The notes below the pieces were generated by a model that did not search any database, had not been told where the DNA came from, and saw only the letters and a program-made list of their open reading frames with translations. 10,087 nucleotides of DNA from Syntrophorhabdus sp. (GTDB lineage: Bacteria > Desulfobacterota > BSN033 > UBA1163), in assembly GCA_020724025.1 (NCBI GenBank), contig DYHU01000130.1, positions 1-10,087 on the forward strand, written 5' to 3'. This document shows positions 1 to 5,903 of the stretch, in pieces. The position numbers and the translations under genes are program-made. The stretch's first letter is position 1; each line of letters starts with the position of its first letter.

Positions 1-2
1 CT

Positions 3-170
3 TTGGCGCCGGACGGTGGGGAGGGATTTTATGAAGCCTTTTTCAAAGCGCTAAAGTGTTACCCCTTTTCTAAATTTCCCGAATCCCTTATGATTATGAT
101 AGAGAAGAAAAAAGGCAGGAAGGCCGATGTGATGGACCGCCCCAACCCAACCGACGGGAGGAGAAGATGA
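3..170 (+). CDS. Possible C-terminal end of an upstream gene (partial, unrecognised)
   Basis: An open frame runs from the window edge to a TGA at 168-170, with 55 codons and no internal stop. The end reads ...KKGRKADVMDRPNPTDGRRR. The stop overlaps the aminotransferase ATG as ATGA, the classic layout of translationally coupled genes, which is the main reason to take it seriously. No domain is recognisable in this fragment: it has an aromatic stretch (GFYEAFFKALKCYPF), then a basic tail. An open frame of this length can also occur by chance, so the call is tentative. If it is not real, bases 1-155 hold nothing else I can support. Confidence 0.4.
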   Translation: MAPDGGEGFYEAFFKALKCYPFSKFPESLMIMIEKKKGRKADVMDRPNPTDGRRR

Positions 171-1504
171 TGAAACATAGGATTCCCTCAATGATGACAG
201 AACTTCCCGGACCAGAGGCGAAGAAAGTTCTGGAAAAGGACCAGAAGTTTGTCTCTCAATCCTATACTCGTGTCTATCCCCTTGTGGTGAAGCGGGCACA
301 AGGGGTTGTGGTGGAGGATGTCGATTCGAATCGATTCCTCGATTTCACCTCGGGAATCGCCGTCTGCAACACGGGCCATTGCCATCCACGGATCGTCGAG
401 GCCATCCATCGCCAGGCAGAACAGTTCATTCATATGTCTGGCACTGACTTTTATTATGATGTTCAATCCACACTTGCCCAGAAACTGGGTGAGATCACGC
501 CGGGACCGATGGAAAAGAGGGTTTTTTTTGGAAATTCCGGAGCAGAAGCCATCGAAGCCGCACTGAAACTGGCAAGGTATCATACGAAACGGCCTCGAGT
601 CCTTGCCTTTTTAGGAGCCTTTCATGGACGAACCATGGGCGCCCTTTCCCTGACGGCGAGCAAGGTGATCCACGAGAGAGGTTTTTCTCCCCTTGTCCCG
701 GGGATCACCCATATCCCTTACGCTTACTGCTACCGCTGTCCCTATCATCTCCAATACCCGGAGTGCAAAGTGGCCTGTGTGGAGTGGATCCGGGAGGACC
801 TCTTCAAACGGAGCATCCCTCCGGAAGAGGTGGCCGCTATCTTCGTTGAACCGATTCAGGGCGAGGGCGGCTATATCGTGCCTCCACCGGAATTTCATCA
901 AAAACTTTATGAATTGGCAAAGGAGTTTGGAATTCTCTTGGTCGCCGATGAGGTTCAAACCGGAATGGGCAGAACGGGCAGGATGATGGCGATTGAGCAT
1001 TGGGGTGTCATCCCTGATATCATTGCCCTGGCGAAGGGAATTGCTTCCGGGATGCCATTGGGAGCCACGGTCTCTCAAACCGAGGTCATGGATTGGGTTC
1101 CGGGGTCTCATGCAAGCACCTTCGGCGGAAACCCGATCAGTTGCCAGGCCGCCCTGACCACCATCGAACTTTTAAAGGGGGGGCTGGTTGAACATGCGGC
1201 AAGGATAGGAGATTACATTCTCGGAAAATTGAGGGAACTCCAGAAACGGTTTGAACTGATCGGTGATGTGAGGGGTAAGGGGCTGATGATCGGGATAGAA
1301 TTGATTAAAGATCGAGAGACAAAAAAGAAAGCCATTGAGGAGAGAAACGCCGTCATCCAGTCCTGTTTTGAGAAAGGGCTCCTCATTCTGGGTTGCGGAG
1401 AAAATGTGGTCCGCTTGGTCCCGCCTTTGATCATCACCGAAAACGAAGCCGACACCGCCCTCACGATTTTGGAAGAGGTGTTGAAGAAAATAAAAAAAGG
1501 TTGA
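167..1504 (+). CDS. PLP-dependent class III aminotransferase (4-aminobutyrate/acetylornithine aminotransferase family)
   Basis: Cytosolic fold-type I enzyme that moves an amino group, probably from an omega-amino or basic amino acid, to a 2-oxo acid. It is full length at 445 residues. Visible landmarks are the phosphate-binding SGAEA (124-128), FHGRT (152-156), EPIQGEGG (228-235), the pyridine-nitrogen Asp in ADEVQTGMGRTG (D261) and the Schiff-base Lys in ALAKGIASG (K290). Residues 188-204 carry four cysteines (CYRC, then CKVAC), as in the archaeal-type subfamily often labelled GabT; PLP enzymes of this fold do not need them for catalysis. The start at 167 follows GGGAGGAG at 156-163; an ATG at 170 is equally usable. 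The substrate cannot be fixed from sequence: GABA, acetylornithine, ornithine and related amines are all possible, and some close relatives are amino acid racemases. The convergent M20 deacylase nearby is compatible with arginine or lysine metabolism but does not prove it. Confidence 0.93.
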   Translation: MMKHRIPSMMTELPGPEAKKVLEKDQKFVSQSYTRVYPLVVKRAQGVVVEDVDSNRFLDFTSGIAVCNTGHCHPRIVEAIHRQAEQFIHMSGTDFYYDVQSTLAQKLGEITPGPMEKRVFFGNSGAEAIEAALKLARYHTKRPRVLAFLGAFHGRTMGALSLTASKVIHERGFSPLVPGITHIPYAYCYRCPYHLQYPECKVACVEWIREDLFKRSIPPEEVAAIFVEPIQGEGGYIVPPPEFHQKLYELAKEFGILLVADEVQTGMGRTGRMMAIEHWGVIPDIIALAKGIASGMPLGATVSQTEVMDWVPGSHASTFGGNPISCQAALTTIELLKGGLVEHAARIGDYILGKLRELQKRFELIGDVRGKGLMIGIELIKDRETKKKAIEERNAVIQSCFEKGLLILGCGENVVRLVPPLIITENEADTALTILEEVLKKIKKG

Positions 1505-1506
1505 TT

Positions 1507-2109
1507 TTATTTTAACCCCTGAATCAACTCATCGCAGGTGAGAAGATAGGCGAATCCAAAGCCAAGGTTTTTCAGGGTTGCCAGATGGAGTTCGCTCATT
1601 CGGGTGGCTGTCCCATCAATCAGGATAAAGACCCGGTAGTCCCTCATAAAGGCATCGCGGGCCGTAGTCTCGCAGCAGAGGTTGGTCATCACTCCTGAGA
1701 TGATCAAATCTTTAATCCCTCTTGATCGAAGCCACTCCTCCAGATTCGTCTCAAAAAAGGCGCTGTAACGTTTCTTCGGAAGAATCATATCCCTTTCATC
1801 GATGGCGATCTCCGGAAGGAATTTCCAGTCCTCTGTCCCGGTAACGATCAACTCTCCCCACCACTTCTCCAATGCTCCCCCATCTGAGGAAGGATCGGTA
1901 TGGCCGTGCTGGGTAAAGATGATGGGAACATTCGTCTTCCGACAGGACTGAATCACCTTCAAGATATTTCCAAGCACAGGTTGAGCAATCCGTTTAAAAT
2001 AGTTCTGTAGATCGATGGCCAGGAGGCAGACATGTTCCGGGTCGACCACGGCCTTCCTTTCCCGGTAGGGCTTGAGTTCCTTTAATATCTTTTCAAGATC
2101 GAGTTTCAT
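1507..2109 (-). CDS. Isochorismatase-family cysteine hydrolase
   Basis: Cytosolic alpha/beta hydrolase of the isochorismatase/nicotinamidase superfamily, which cleaves amides or vinyl ethers through a Cys-Asp-Lys triad. Numbered from the ATG at 2109 (200 residues), the triad is D33 in LLAIDLQNYF, K112 in LPKKRYSAFF and C145 in GVMTNLCCETTARDAF. The VMT before the cysteine is the usual cis-peptide spot. A GTG at 2121 would add four residues, but it lacks a ribosome site. The ATG at 2109 has GGA at a workable distance and overlaps the isomerase stop as ATGA, implying translational coupling. It is the last gene of the minus-strand cluster and ends 2 bases from the convergent aminotransferase stop, with no terminator hairpin between them. 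The substrate is not predictable: nicotinamidase, N-carbamoyl amidase and ureido-type amidases all share this core. The nicotinamidase metal-site signature is not obvious. Confidence 0.92.
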   Translation of the reverse strand: MKLDLEKILKELKPYRERKAVVDPEHVCLLAIDLQNYFKRIAQPVLGNILKVIQSCRKTNVPIIFTQHGHTDPSSDGGALEKWWGELIVTGTEDWKFLPEIAIDERDMILPKKRYSAFFETNLEEWLRSRGIKDLIISGVMTNLCCETTARDAFMRDYRVFILIDGTATRMSELHLATLKNLGFGFAYLLTCDELIQGLK

Positions 2110-2681
2110 CCTCTTTTCCACTTCGGGTTGTCGATCAGGAGAGGTTTCCCATCCCTCTCGAGGAGGATCTTAACAAACCCTGTTTTTTCTATATCGCCAT
2201 AGTTATGGCCGGCGTCTCCAGGATAGACGGCAAAAAAGACGAAGGCCGTTTTCCCTGTATTGACCATCCGGTGCCCCCAGTAGGGCGGAATATAGGCAAC
2301 CGTCCCGGGCCGGATGATGATGGATTCAAAATCCCCTTCTACGGTCTGCATGAGAAGGCAGCCCTCCCCTTCCAGACCGAGATACATCTCCGAAGTGTCA
2401 GGACGCCTGTGATAATGGCCCTTGGTCATATGATATTCATCGCCGACCTTCCCCGGATGGATCGTAGTTGTAGCGAGCTGGAGATGGCCATTCTCTTCAG
2501 GCAACACCTTCTCGCTGAAGGAATAGATAAGGGGGTTCTCCTTTTCGAGAATCCGGCGTTGCGCTTCGGTGTCGAGAAACATTCCCTTCATATCGCTCAA
2601 TTTCCGGATATTGGTCCGGTCATGGGGTGTGAGGTCTCCCGTCTTAAAGTTAAGGTTTATCGGAAACGGTCTCATCGACAT
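2106..2681 (-). CDS. pgiA: Cupin-type (archaeal-type) glucose-6-phosphate isomerase
   Basis: Interconverts glucose 6-phosphate and fructose 6-phosphate using a divalent metal in a cupin barrel, unrelated to the usual bacterial PGI. The 191 residues match the short length of the Pyrococcus/Thermococcus enzymes. The metal ligands line up: H89 and H91 in KGHYHRRPD, E98 in SEMYLGLEGEG and H137 in PPYWGHR, each one residue beyond the positions known in P. furiosus PGI (88, 90, 97, 136). The sugar-phosphate region LATTTIHPGKVGDEYHMTKG is also recognisable. The start at 2681 has a strong GGAGGAG just upstream on the minus strand. An in-frame ATG two codons later is an alternative. The gene lies between the M20 deacylase (75-base gap containing a hairpin repeat) and the hydrolase (4-base overlap). 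It may be the main PGI or a second, horizontally acquired one. Confidence 0.93.
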   Translation of the reverse strand: MSMRPFPINLNFKTGDLTPHDRTNIRKLSDMKGMFLDTEAQRRILEKENPLIYSFSEKVLPEENGHLQLATTTIHPGKVGDEYHMTKGHYHRRPDTSEMYLGLEGEGCLLMQTVEGDFESIIIRPGTVAYIPPYWGHRMVNTGKTAFVFFAVYPGDAGHNYGDIEKTGFVKILLERDGKPLLIDNPKWKRG

Positions 2682-2700
2682 CTTCTCCTCCTCCCCCTCT

Positions 2701-2735
2701 CCCTTCCCCTCTCCCCGCTGGGGAGAGGGAGGGGG
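2701..2735. repeat. GC-rich hairpin repeat between M20 and isomerase genes
   Basis: Bases 2707-2716 pair perfectly with 2720-2729 (CCCTCTCCCC against GGGGAGAGGG, loop GCT). After one mismatch, 2701-2705 continue the pairing with 2731-2735. The pyrimidine arm, G/C-rich loop and purine arm resemble the CTCTCCCC/GGGGAGAG dispersed repeats common between genes in many bacteria. It sits just upstream of the isomerase ribosome site in the minus-strand transcript, so it could lower read-through or stabilise the M20 mRNA 3' end. There is no U-tract, so it is not a classical intrinsic terminator. Confidence 0.75.
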
Positions 2736-2756
2736 TGAGGGGACAAGTATGGGATA

Positions 2757-3998
2757 TTAAACTGATAAATATTTAAAAATGATCCTTGCATAGATTCGAG
2801 CCGCCTGAATCAGGCTGTCCACTTCCACAGATTCATCCGTGGTATGAGATTGATCCGTTCCTCCTGGGCCTAGGATGAGGGTCGGGATGTGAAATTGATT
2901 GATATAGAAACGTCCGTCCGTGAATCCGGAAAACCCTCTGACCCTGGGCATTTCTCCCCTCACCTCCTGGCCCGCTTCGAGACCGATCCGGACGATCTCC
3001 TCGTCAGGATGAATCTCCGAGGGTTCGGCATAATCGATCTCTTCAATCTGATATTTGAAAAGAGGATCCCGGGCTTGAACGGAACCAATGACCGCTTTGA
3101 TTTCTTTTAAAACGTCTTCCTTTTTCTCATCGGGTAGCAATCTCCGGTCCACCTCAATCTCGCACCGATCCGGAACAACATTGATCTTTGTCCCGCCCCG
3201 AATCTTTCCAATATTGATCGTGGGTCTTCCAAGCAACGGATGTTCTCTCATCAATGGAATGGCATTCAAATGGGCGATCAGATTCATCATCTTTTCGATG
3301 GCGTTGATGCCCTGTTCGGGTCTTGAGCCGTGGGCCGATTTTCCAAAAGTGGCGATTTTTAACCAGAGAGCGCCCTTCTGGGCGATGACAAGATCGAGGT
3401 TGGTGGGTTCTCCGACAATGGCGGCGTCTCCCTTGATGAATCCTTTTTGAGCTAAGAATCCCATGCCCTGATGGCCATGGGATTCTTCATCGGAGACAAG
3501 ATGGAGAACGAGGCTTCCCTGATGGAGAGGAATGGTTGAACGGTCGATCATGGAGACAGCGTGGATGAAAGAGGCGACCCCTCCTTTCATATCCGATGCC
3601 CCGCGGCCATAAATCCTTCCCTTTACCCCGTTAGAAATAATGGACCGCTGCTCTCCAGCGGGGTTCAATGCTCCACTGGATTTTCTAACGGGGTTAACAA
3701 GTTTCCCCTGATAGGGAGGGTGTCTCCATTGGGAAGGATTTCCGGCCGGGACGACATCGAGATGACCATTGAAGATGAGCCTCCGGCCTCCCTTTCCCCA
3801 TCTTTTTTCAGCCACGATATTATATCTTCCCTTAGGGGAGAGATGGATGTTGACACAAAACCCCATCTTTGACAGGAGAGGCTTTAAAAAGAGGACCGCC
3901 TTCTTCTCATCCCCCGGAGGATTTTCCGTAGGGATCTGAATGAGCCGACTGGTTAAATCGATCAGATCCTTCTTTTTTATTGAGCGGTCCAATTTCAT
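2757..3998 (-). CDS. M20-family metallopeptidase/deacylase (ArgE/DapE/ACY1-like) with an in-frame repeat insertion
   Basis: Two-domain zinc hydrolase that removes an acyl group from an amino acid or cleaves a small peptide. It has 413 residues. Metal ligands and catalytic residues are visible in order: H79 and D81 in GHLDVVP, bridging D136 in GASDMKGG, general base E171 and ligand E172 in SDEES, E197 in VGEPT, and H385 in DQSHTTDES. The dimerisation-domain histidine is H223 (SAHGSRP). Residues 102-125, between the GHLDVVP and DMKGG motifs, are encoded by a palindromic repeat; without them the text reads GKLV-KGRIYGRG, the normal family sequence. There is no Shine-Dalgarno before the ATG at 3998, and a promoter-like pair lies so close that the mRNA could be nearly leaderless. 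It is probably first in the minus-strand cluster. Exact substrate (acetylornithine, succinyl-diaminopimelate, N-acyl amino acid or dipeptide) is unresolved. Confidence 0.92.
   Translation of the reverse strand: MKLDRSIKKKDLIDLTSRLIQIPTENPPGDEKKAVLFLKPLLSKMGFCVNIHLSPKGRYNIVAEKRWGKGGRRLIFNGHLDVVPAGNPSQWRHPPYQGKLVNPVRKSSGALNPAGEQRSIISNGVKGRIYGRGASDMKGGVASFIHAVSMIDRSTIPLHQGSLVLHLVSDEESHGHQGMGFLAQKGFIKGDAAIVGEPTNLDLVIAQKGALWLKIATFGKSAHGSRPEQGINAIEKMMNLIAHLNAIPLMREHPLLGRPTINIGKIRGGTKINVVPDRCEIEVDRRLLPDEKKEDVLKEIKAVIGSVQARDPLFKYQIEEIDYAEPSEIHPDEEIVRIGLEAGQEVRGEMPRVRGFSGFTDGRFYINQFHIPTLILGPGGTDQSHTTDESVEVDSLIQAARIYARIIFKYLSV
3625..3694. repeat. Palindromic repeat element inserted in frame inside the M20 gene
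   Basis: The outer arms are 13-base perfect inverted repeats, ACCCCGTTAGAAA at 3625-3637 and TTTCTAACGGGGT at 3682-3694. Inside is a second hairpin, CCGCTG at 3645-3650 pairing with CAGCGG at 3656-3661 around a 5-base loop. It accounts for a 24-residue (72-base) insertion in the peptidase, so the frame is kept. TAA stands on both sides of the CCCCG...CGGGG core on the minus strand, which could be a target duplication. The layout resembles protein-coding palindromic elements such as the Rickettsia RPEs; family membership is not established here. Confidence 0.8.
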
Positions 3999-4006
3999 CG
4001 CATTTA

Positions 4007-4035
4007 ATCTTACAGTGAAAAGGGAAGGAAGGCAA
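4007..4035 (-). promoter_or_regulatory. Candidate sigma-70 promoter for the M20 gene cluster
   Basis: On the minus strand TTGCCT (4035-4030) is followed after 17 bases by TAAGAT (4012-4007); each matches the consensus at four of six positions. The predicted transcript start falls within about two bases of the M20 ATG at 3998, which has no ribosome site, so a near-leaderless message is possible. This is read from sequence only and is a weak match. Confidence 0.35.
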
Positions 4036-4076
4036 TGAAAAATTCACACAATGGCAACCTCTCAGTAATAGGGGAC

Positions 4077-4202
4077 TATAGTGAACGACTTAAATAAGTT
4101 GACATCCACCATGTGTCATTGCGAACGAAGTGAAGCAATCTCATGGGATTGCCACGTCGCTTCGCTCCTCGCAATGACTACTTTTCAAGGTCGTTCACTA
4201 TA
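4077..4202. repeat. MITE-like element with 13-base terminal inverted repeats and nested inverted repeat
   Basis: TATAGTGAACGAC at 4077-4089 is exactly inverted as GTCGTTCACTATA at 4190-4202. With TA taken as a duplicated target, the element is TAGTGAACGAC...GTCGTTCACTA at 4079-4200. Within it, 4115-4178 is a second inverted repeat beginning GTCATTGCGA and ending TCGCAATGAC, with a CAATC/GATTG pair near its centre. This inner unit matches the widespread bacterial dispersed repeat whose translation gives the familiar 'ARSEATKQS' text. There is no coding capacity for a transposase, so it would be a non-autonomous element moved in trans. Confidence 0.72.
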
Positions 4203-4227
4203 ATTCCATTTCATTGATAGCAGGGGT

Positions 4228-4296
4228 CGATAGTCCCGCTGGAGGCGGGATAACCCCGCCTCTAATATAGGCGGGACAGGAATGTCCCGCCTATCG
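4228..4296. repeat. GC-rich double-hairpin repeat
   Basis: The first hairpin is TCCCGC (4234-4239) with GCGGGA (4245-4250). The second has 11-base arms, ATAGGCGGGAC (4267-4277) with GTCCCGCCTAT (4284-4294), around the loop AGGAAT. CGATAG at 4228-4233 and CTATCG at 4291-4296 can also pair, enclosing both. It lies between the MITE-like element and the transporter promoter and is not followed by a T-run, so a REP-type dispersed repeat is likelier than a terminator. Confidence 0.7.
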
Positions 4297-4368
4297 GGTG
4301 TAATTAAATTTTATCAGGAATTTTGTGACCCCCTGTAACTGAGGTATTGCACACAATAAAAATTCACG

Positions 4369-4397
4369 TTGACATTTTTGATGTGGATGGGTAAAAA
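4369..4397 (+). promoter_or_regulatory. Candidate sigma-70 promoter of the Liv transporter operon
   Basis: A perfect -35 box TTGACA (4369-4374) is followed after 17 bases by TAAAAA (4392-4397), extended to TAAAAAT, a moderate -10 match. It lies about 95 bases upstream of the binding-protein ATG, giving a leader of roughly 85 bases. It is the only consensus-quality -35 in the gap that is correctly oriented and close to the operon. No operator palindrome overlaps it. Confidence 0.5.
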
Positions 4398-4433
4398 TAG
4401 TCTCGTTCCTGAAAAGGAAACAATGAAGGCAAG

Positions 4434-4443
4434 AAGGAGGTGA
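4434..4443 (+). promoter_or_regulatory. Orphan perfect Shine-Dalgarno in the operon leader
   Basis: AAGGAGGTGA is fully complementary to the 16S rRNA anti-Shine-Dalgarno tail, yet no start codon sits at the proper distance. The binding-protein gene has its own AAAGGAGG at 4474-4481. Just upstream an ATG at 4423 opens a six-codon frame (MKARRR) whose TGA overlaps this sequence. It may mark a tiny leader peptide, a ribosome standby site, or chance. Confidence 0.35.
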
Positions 4444-4491
4444 AGGATTCGGTTAAAGACCTATCGATATTTTGAAAGGAGGGAAGATTTT

Positions 4492-5802
4492 ATGAGAATT
4501 AAAAAATTTGGAGGATTGTCTTTTGTCGTTATCTTGTCTCTTTTAATCGTTTTACCCAATCTCTCTTTTGCTCAGAAAGAGGTAAAGATCGGGGTCATCC
4601 TTCCCCTTTCCGGACCTCTTGCCCCGATCGGGAAGAGCTTGAAGGATGGAGCAGAACTGGCAGCGGATATCGTGAACAAGAAGTATCCCGGTATAGGAAT
4701 CCCCATTGCGGAATGGGAGGGTATTCCGGGGCTGGGTGGAGCCAAGATCAAACTCATCTTTTCTGACTCCCGTGGAGACCCGGCCTGGGGAGCGGAGCAG
4801 GCCAAGCGATTGATTGAAGATGAAAAGGTCGTTGGCCTTCTCGGCGCCTATCAGAGCGCGGTGACGAAGACGGCCTCTGTCGAGGCGGAGCGGGCAGGCA
4901 TCCCTTTTGTCAATCCGGATTCCACCTCCCCTGACCTGAGCAAGAGAGGATTTAAATGGTTCTGGCGGGTGACTCCCCATGAGACCTGGTTTACGAGGGA
5001 TCTGTTCGACTTCCTGGATGGCCTTGTGGCAGGGAAGGCGCCTGGGGTAAAAGCGATTTCCAAAAGCGAACTTGAACCCCTGGCCGTGGCAGTTGAGAAT
5101 ACGGAATGGGGGGCTGCGTCTTTAACAGAAATTGAAAAGTTCGCCAAAGAAAGGGGATGGAAGATTGCCGAAGCGTTTAAGTATCCGCACAAGGCTACAG
5201 ACCTGACCAGTGAGGCGCGAAAGCTCACCGGTTCCAAAGCCCCCACCTTCTTGTTTGCATCTTATGTGGCCGATGCGATCCTTTTAGTCAAAGCGATGAA
5301 GGAGATGAAGGCGACACCGCGCCTGATCTGGGGGCAGAATGCCGGATTCATCGCTCCGGATTTCTGGAAGACCCTGGGAGGAGATGTGAATGGAATTGTG
5401 AGCCGTGACGTTTTCGCGGCTGTCCTGGGAAAGGTGAAACCGGAGGCTGACAGGATTAACAAAATCTATAAAGAACGCAGTGGCTTCGACTTTGACGGAA
5501 GTTCGGCACGAGATTTCATCGGAGTTCAAGTCTGGGCTCATGCCCTTGACAAGGCGAAATCTACAGATCCCAAAGCGCTTCAGAAGGCCCTCAATGAGCT
5601 TCATATCCCCGGAAAAGAACTGATCATGCCCTGGATAGGTGTGAAGTTTGGGTCGCCTTTCCCCGGAGATACGAATCAGAATGAATTGGGAAGCGGGATC
5701 ATCATCCAGTATCAGGGATATCCCGATGGGAAACCGGAAATTGTCTTCCCGTTTGAAATGGCTACGAGCAAGTTGATCTACCCCTTCCCGGGGTGGAAGT
5801 AA
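4492..5802 (+). CDS. Branched-chain amino acid-type ABC transporter periplasmic substrate-binding protein
   Basis: Periplasmic receptor of a HAAT/LIV-type importer (Peripla_BP_6, type I binding fold), 436 residues. The N-terminus has basic residues (MRIKK), a hydrophobic core from about 8 to 24 and a signal peptidase I site SFA|QKE after residue 27. There is no lipobox cysteine, so the mature protein should be soluble. It then starts with the family hallmark VKIGVILPLSGPLAPIGKS; SDSRGDP, LLGAYQSAVT and GIPFVNPDSTSPDLS follow as the usual first-lobe ligand region. The start at 4492 follows AAAGGAGG at 4474-4481. The ligand may be leucine, isoleucine and valine, but this family also binds amides, urea and aromatic acids, so the substrate stays open. 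It heads the operon and is separated from livH by 121 bases carrying two hairpins, consistent with higher expression of the receptor than of the membrane parts. Confidence 0.93.
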   Translation: MRIKKFGGLSFVVILSLLIVLPNLSFAQKEVKIGVILPLSGPLAPIGKSLKDGAELAADIVNKKYPGIGIPIAEWEGIPGLGGAKIKLIFSDSRGDPAWGAEQAKRLIEDEKVVGLLGAYQSAVTKTASVEAERAGIPFVNPDSTSPDLSKRGFKWFWRVTPHETWFTRDLFDFLDGLVAGKAPGVKAISKSELEPLAVAVENTEWGAASLTEIEKFAKERGWKIAEAFKYPHKATDLTSEARKLTGSKAPTFLFASYVADAILLVKAMKEMKATPRLIWGQNAGFIAPDFWKTLGGDVNGIVSRDVFAAVLGKVKPEADRINKIYKERSGFDFDGSSARDFIGVQVWAHALDKAKSTDPKALQKALNELHIPGKELIMPWIGVKFGSPFPGDTNQNELGSGIIIQYQGYPDGKPEIVFPFEMATSKLIYPFPGWK

Positions 5803-5811
5803 ACCCCATAG

Positions 5812-5840
5812 GTAGGGAACGGTTTGAAACCGTTCCCTAC
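5812..5840. repeat. Perfect palindrome after the binding-protein gene
   Basis: GTAGGGAACGGTTT and AAACCGTTCCCTAC are 14-base perfect complements around a single central G, ten bases after the binding-protein stop. It is not followed by a T-run. The GTAGGG...CCCTAC ends resemble a frequent class of dispersed bacterial palindromes. By analogy with the malE-malF REP sequences it could protect the upstream mRNA and reduce read-through into livH. Confidence 0.75.
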
Positions 5841-5848
5841 AGATTTTA

Positions 5849-5903
5849 AATCCTCCCTTTCCCACTTCATACCTGCCTTCGGCAGGAAGGGGGAGGGAGG
5901 ATT
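5849..5903. repeat. Second hairpin repeat ahead of livH
   Basis: AATCCTCCCTTTCCC (5849-5863) pairs with the arm at 5889-5903 over 15 positions, two of them G-U. An inner hairpin CCTGCC/GGCAGG (5872-5877 with 5881-5886, loop TTC) sits at the tip. The element ends 20 bases before the livH ATG. It lies directly after the palindrome at 5812-5840 but has a different sequence, so two repeat types stand back to back. Possible roles are mRNA processing or attenuation. Confidence 0.68.

Noticed and set aside
2205..2760. Plus-strand open frames ending in a Pro/Ser/Gly/Arg-rich tail
   Set aside because: They are antisense to the cupin isomerase, and the low-complexity tail is only the translation of the hairpin repeat at 2701-2735.
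3561..3872. Plus-strand frame through the palindromic repeat in the M20 gene
   Set aside because: The repeat is open on both strands because it is palindromic; the surrounding M20 motifs show that the minus strand is the coding one.
4077..4202. Possible CRISPR or tRNA-like structure in the repeat cluster
   Set aside because: There are no regularly spaced direct repeats with unique spacers and no tRNA acceptor or anticodon layout; the symmetry is that of terminal inverted repeats.
5284..5865. Open frame of 193 codons antisense to the binding-protein gene
   Set aside because: It lies opposite a clear periplasmic binding protein, starts inside the hairpin-bearing gap and shows no domain.
5812..5903. 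Intrinsic terminator after the binding-protein gene
   Set aside because: Neither hairpin is followed by a run of T in the + direction, and the permease genes downstream need transcription from the same operon.
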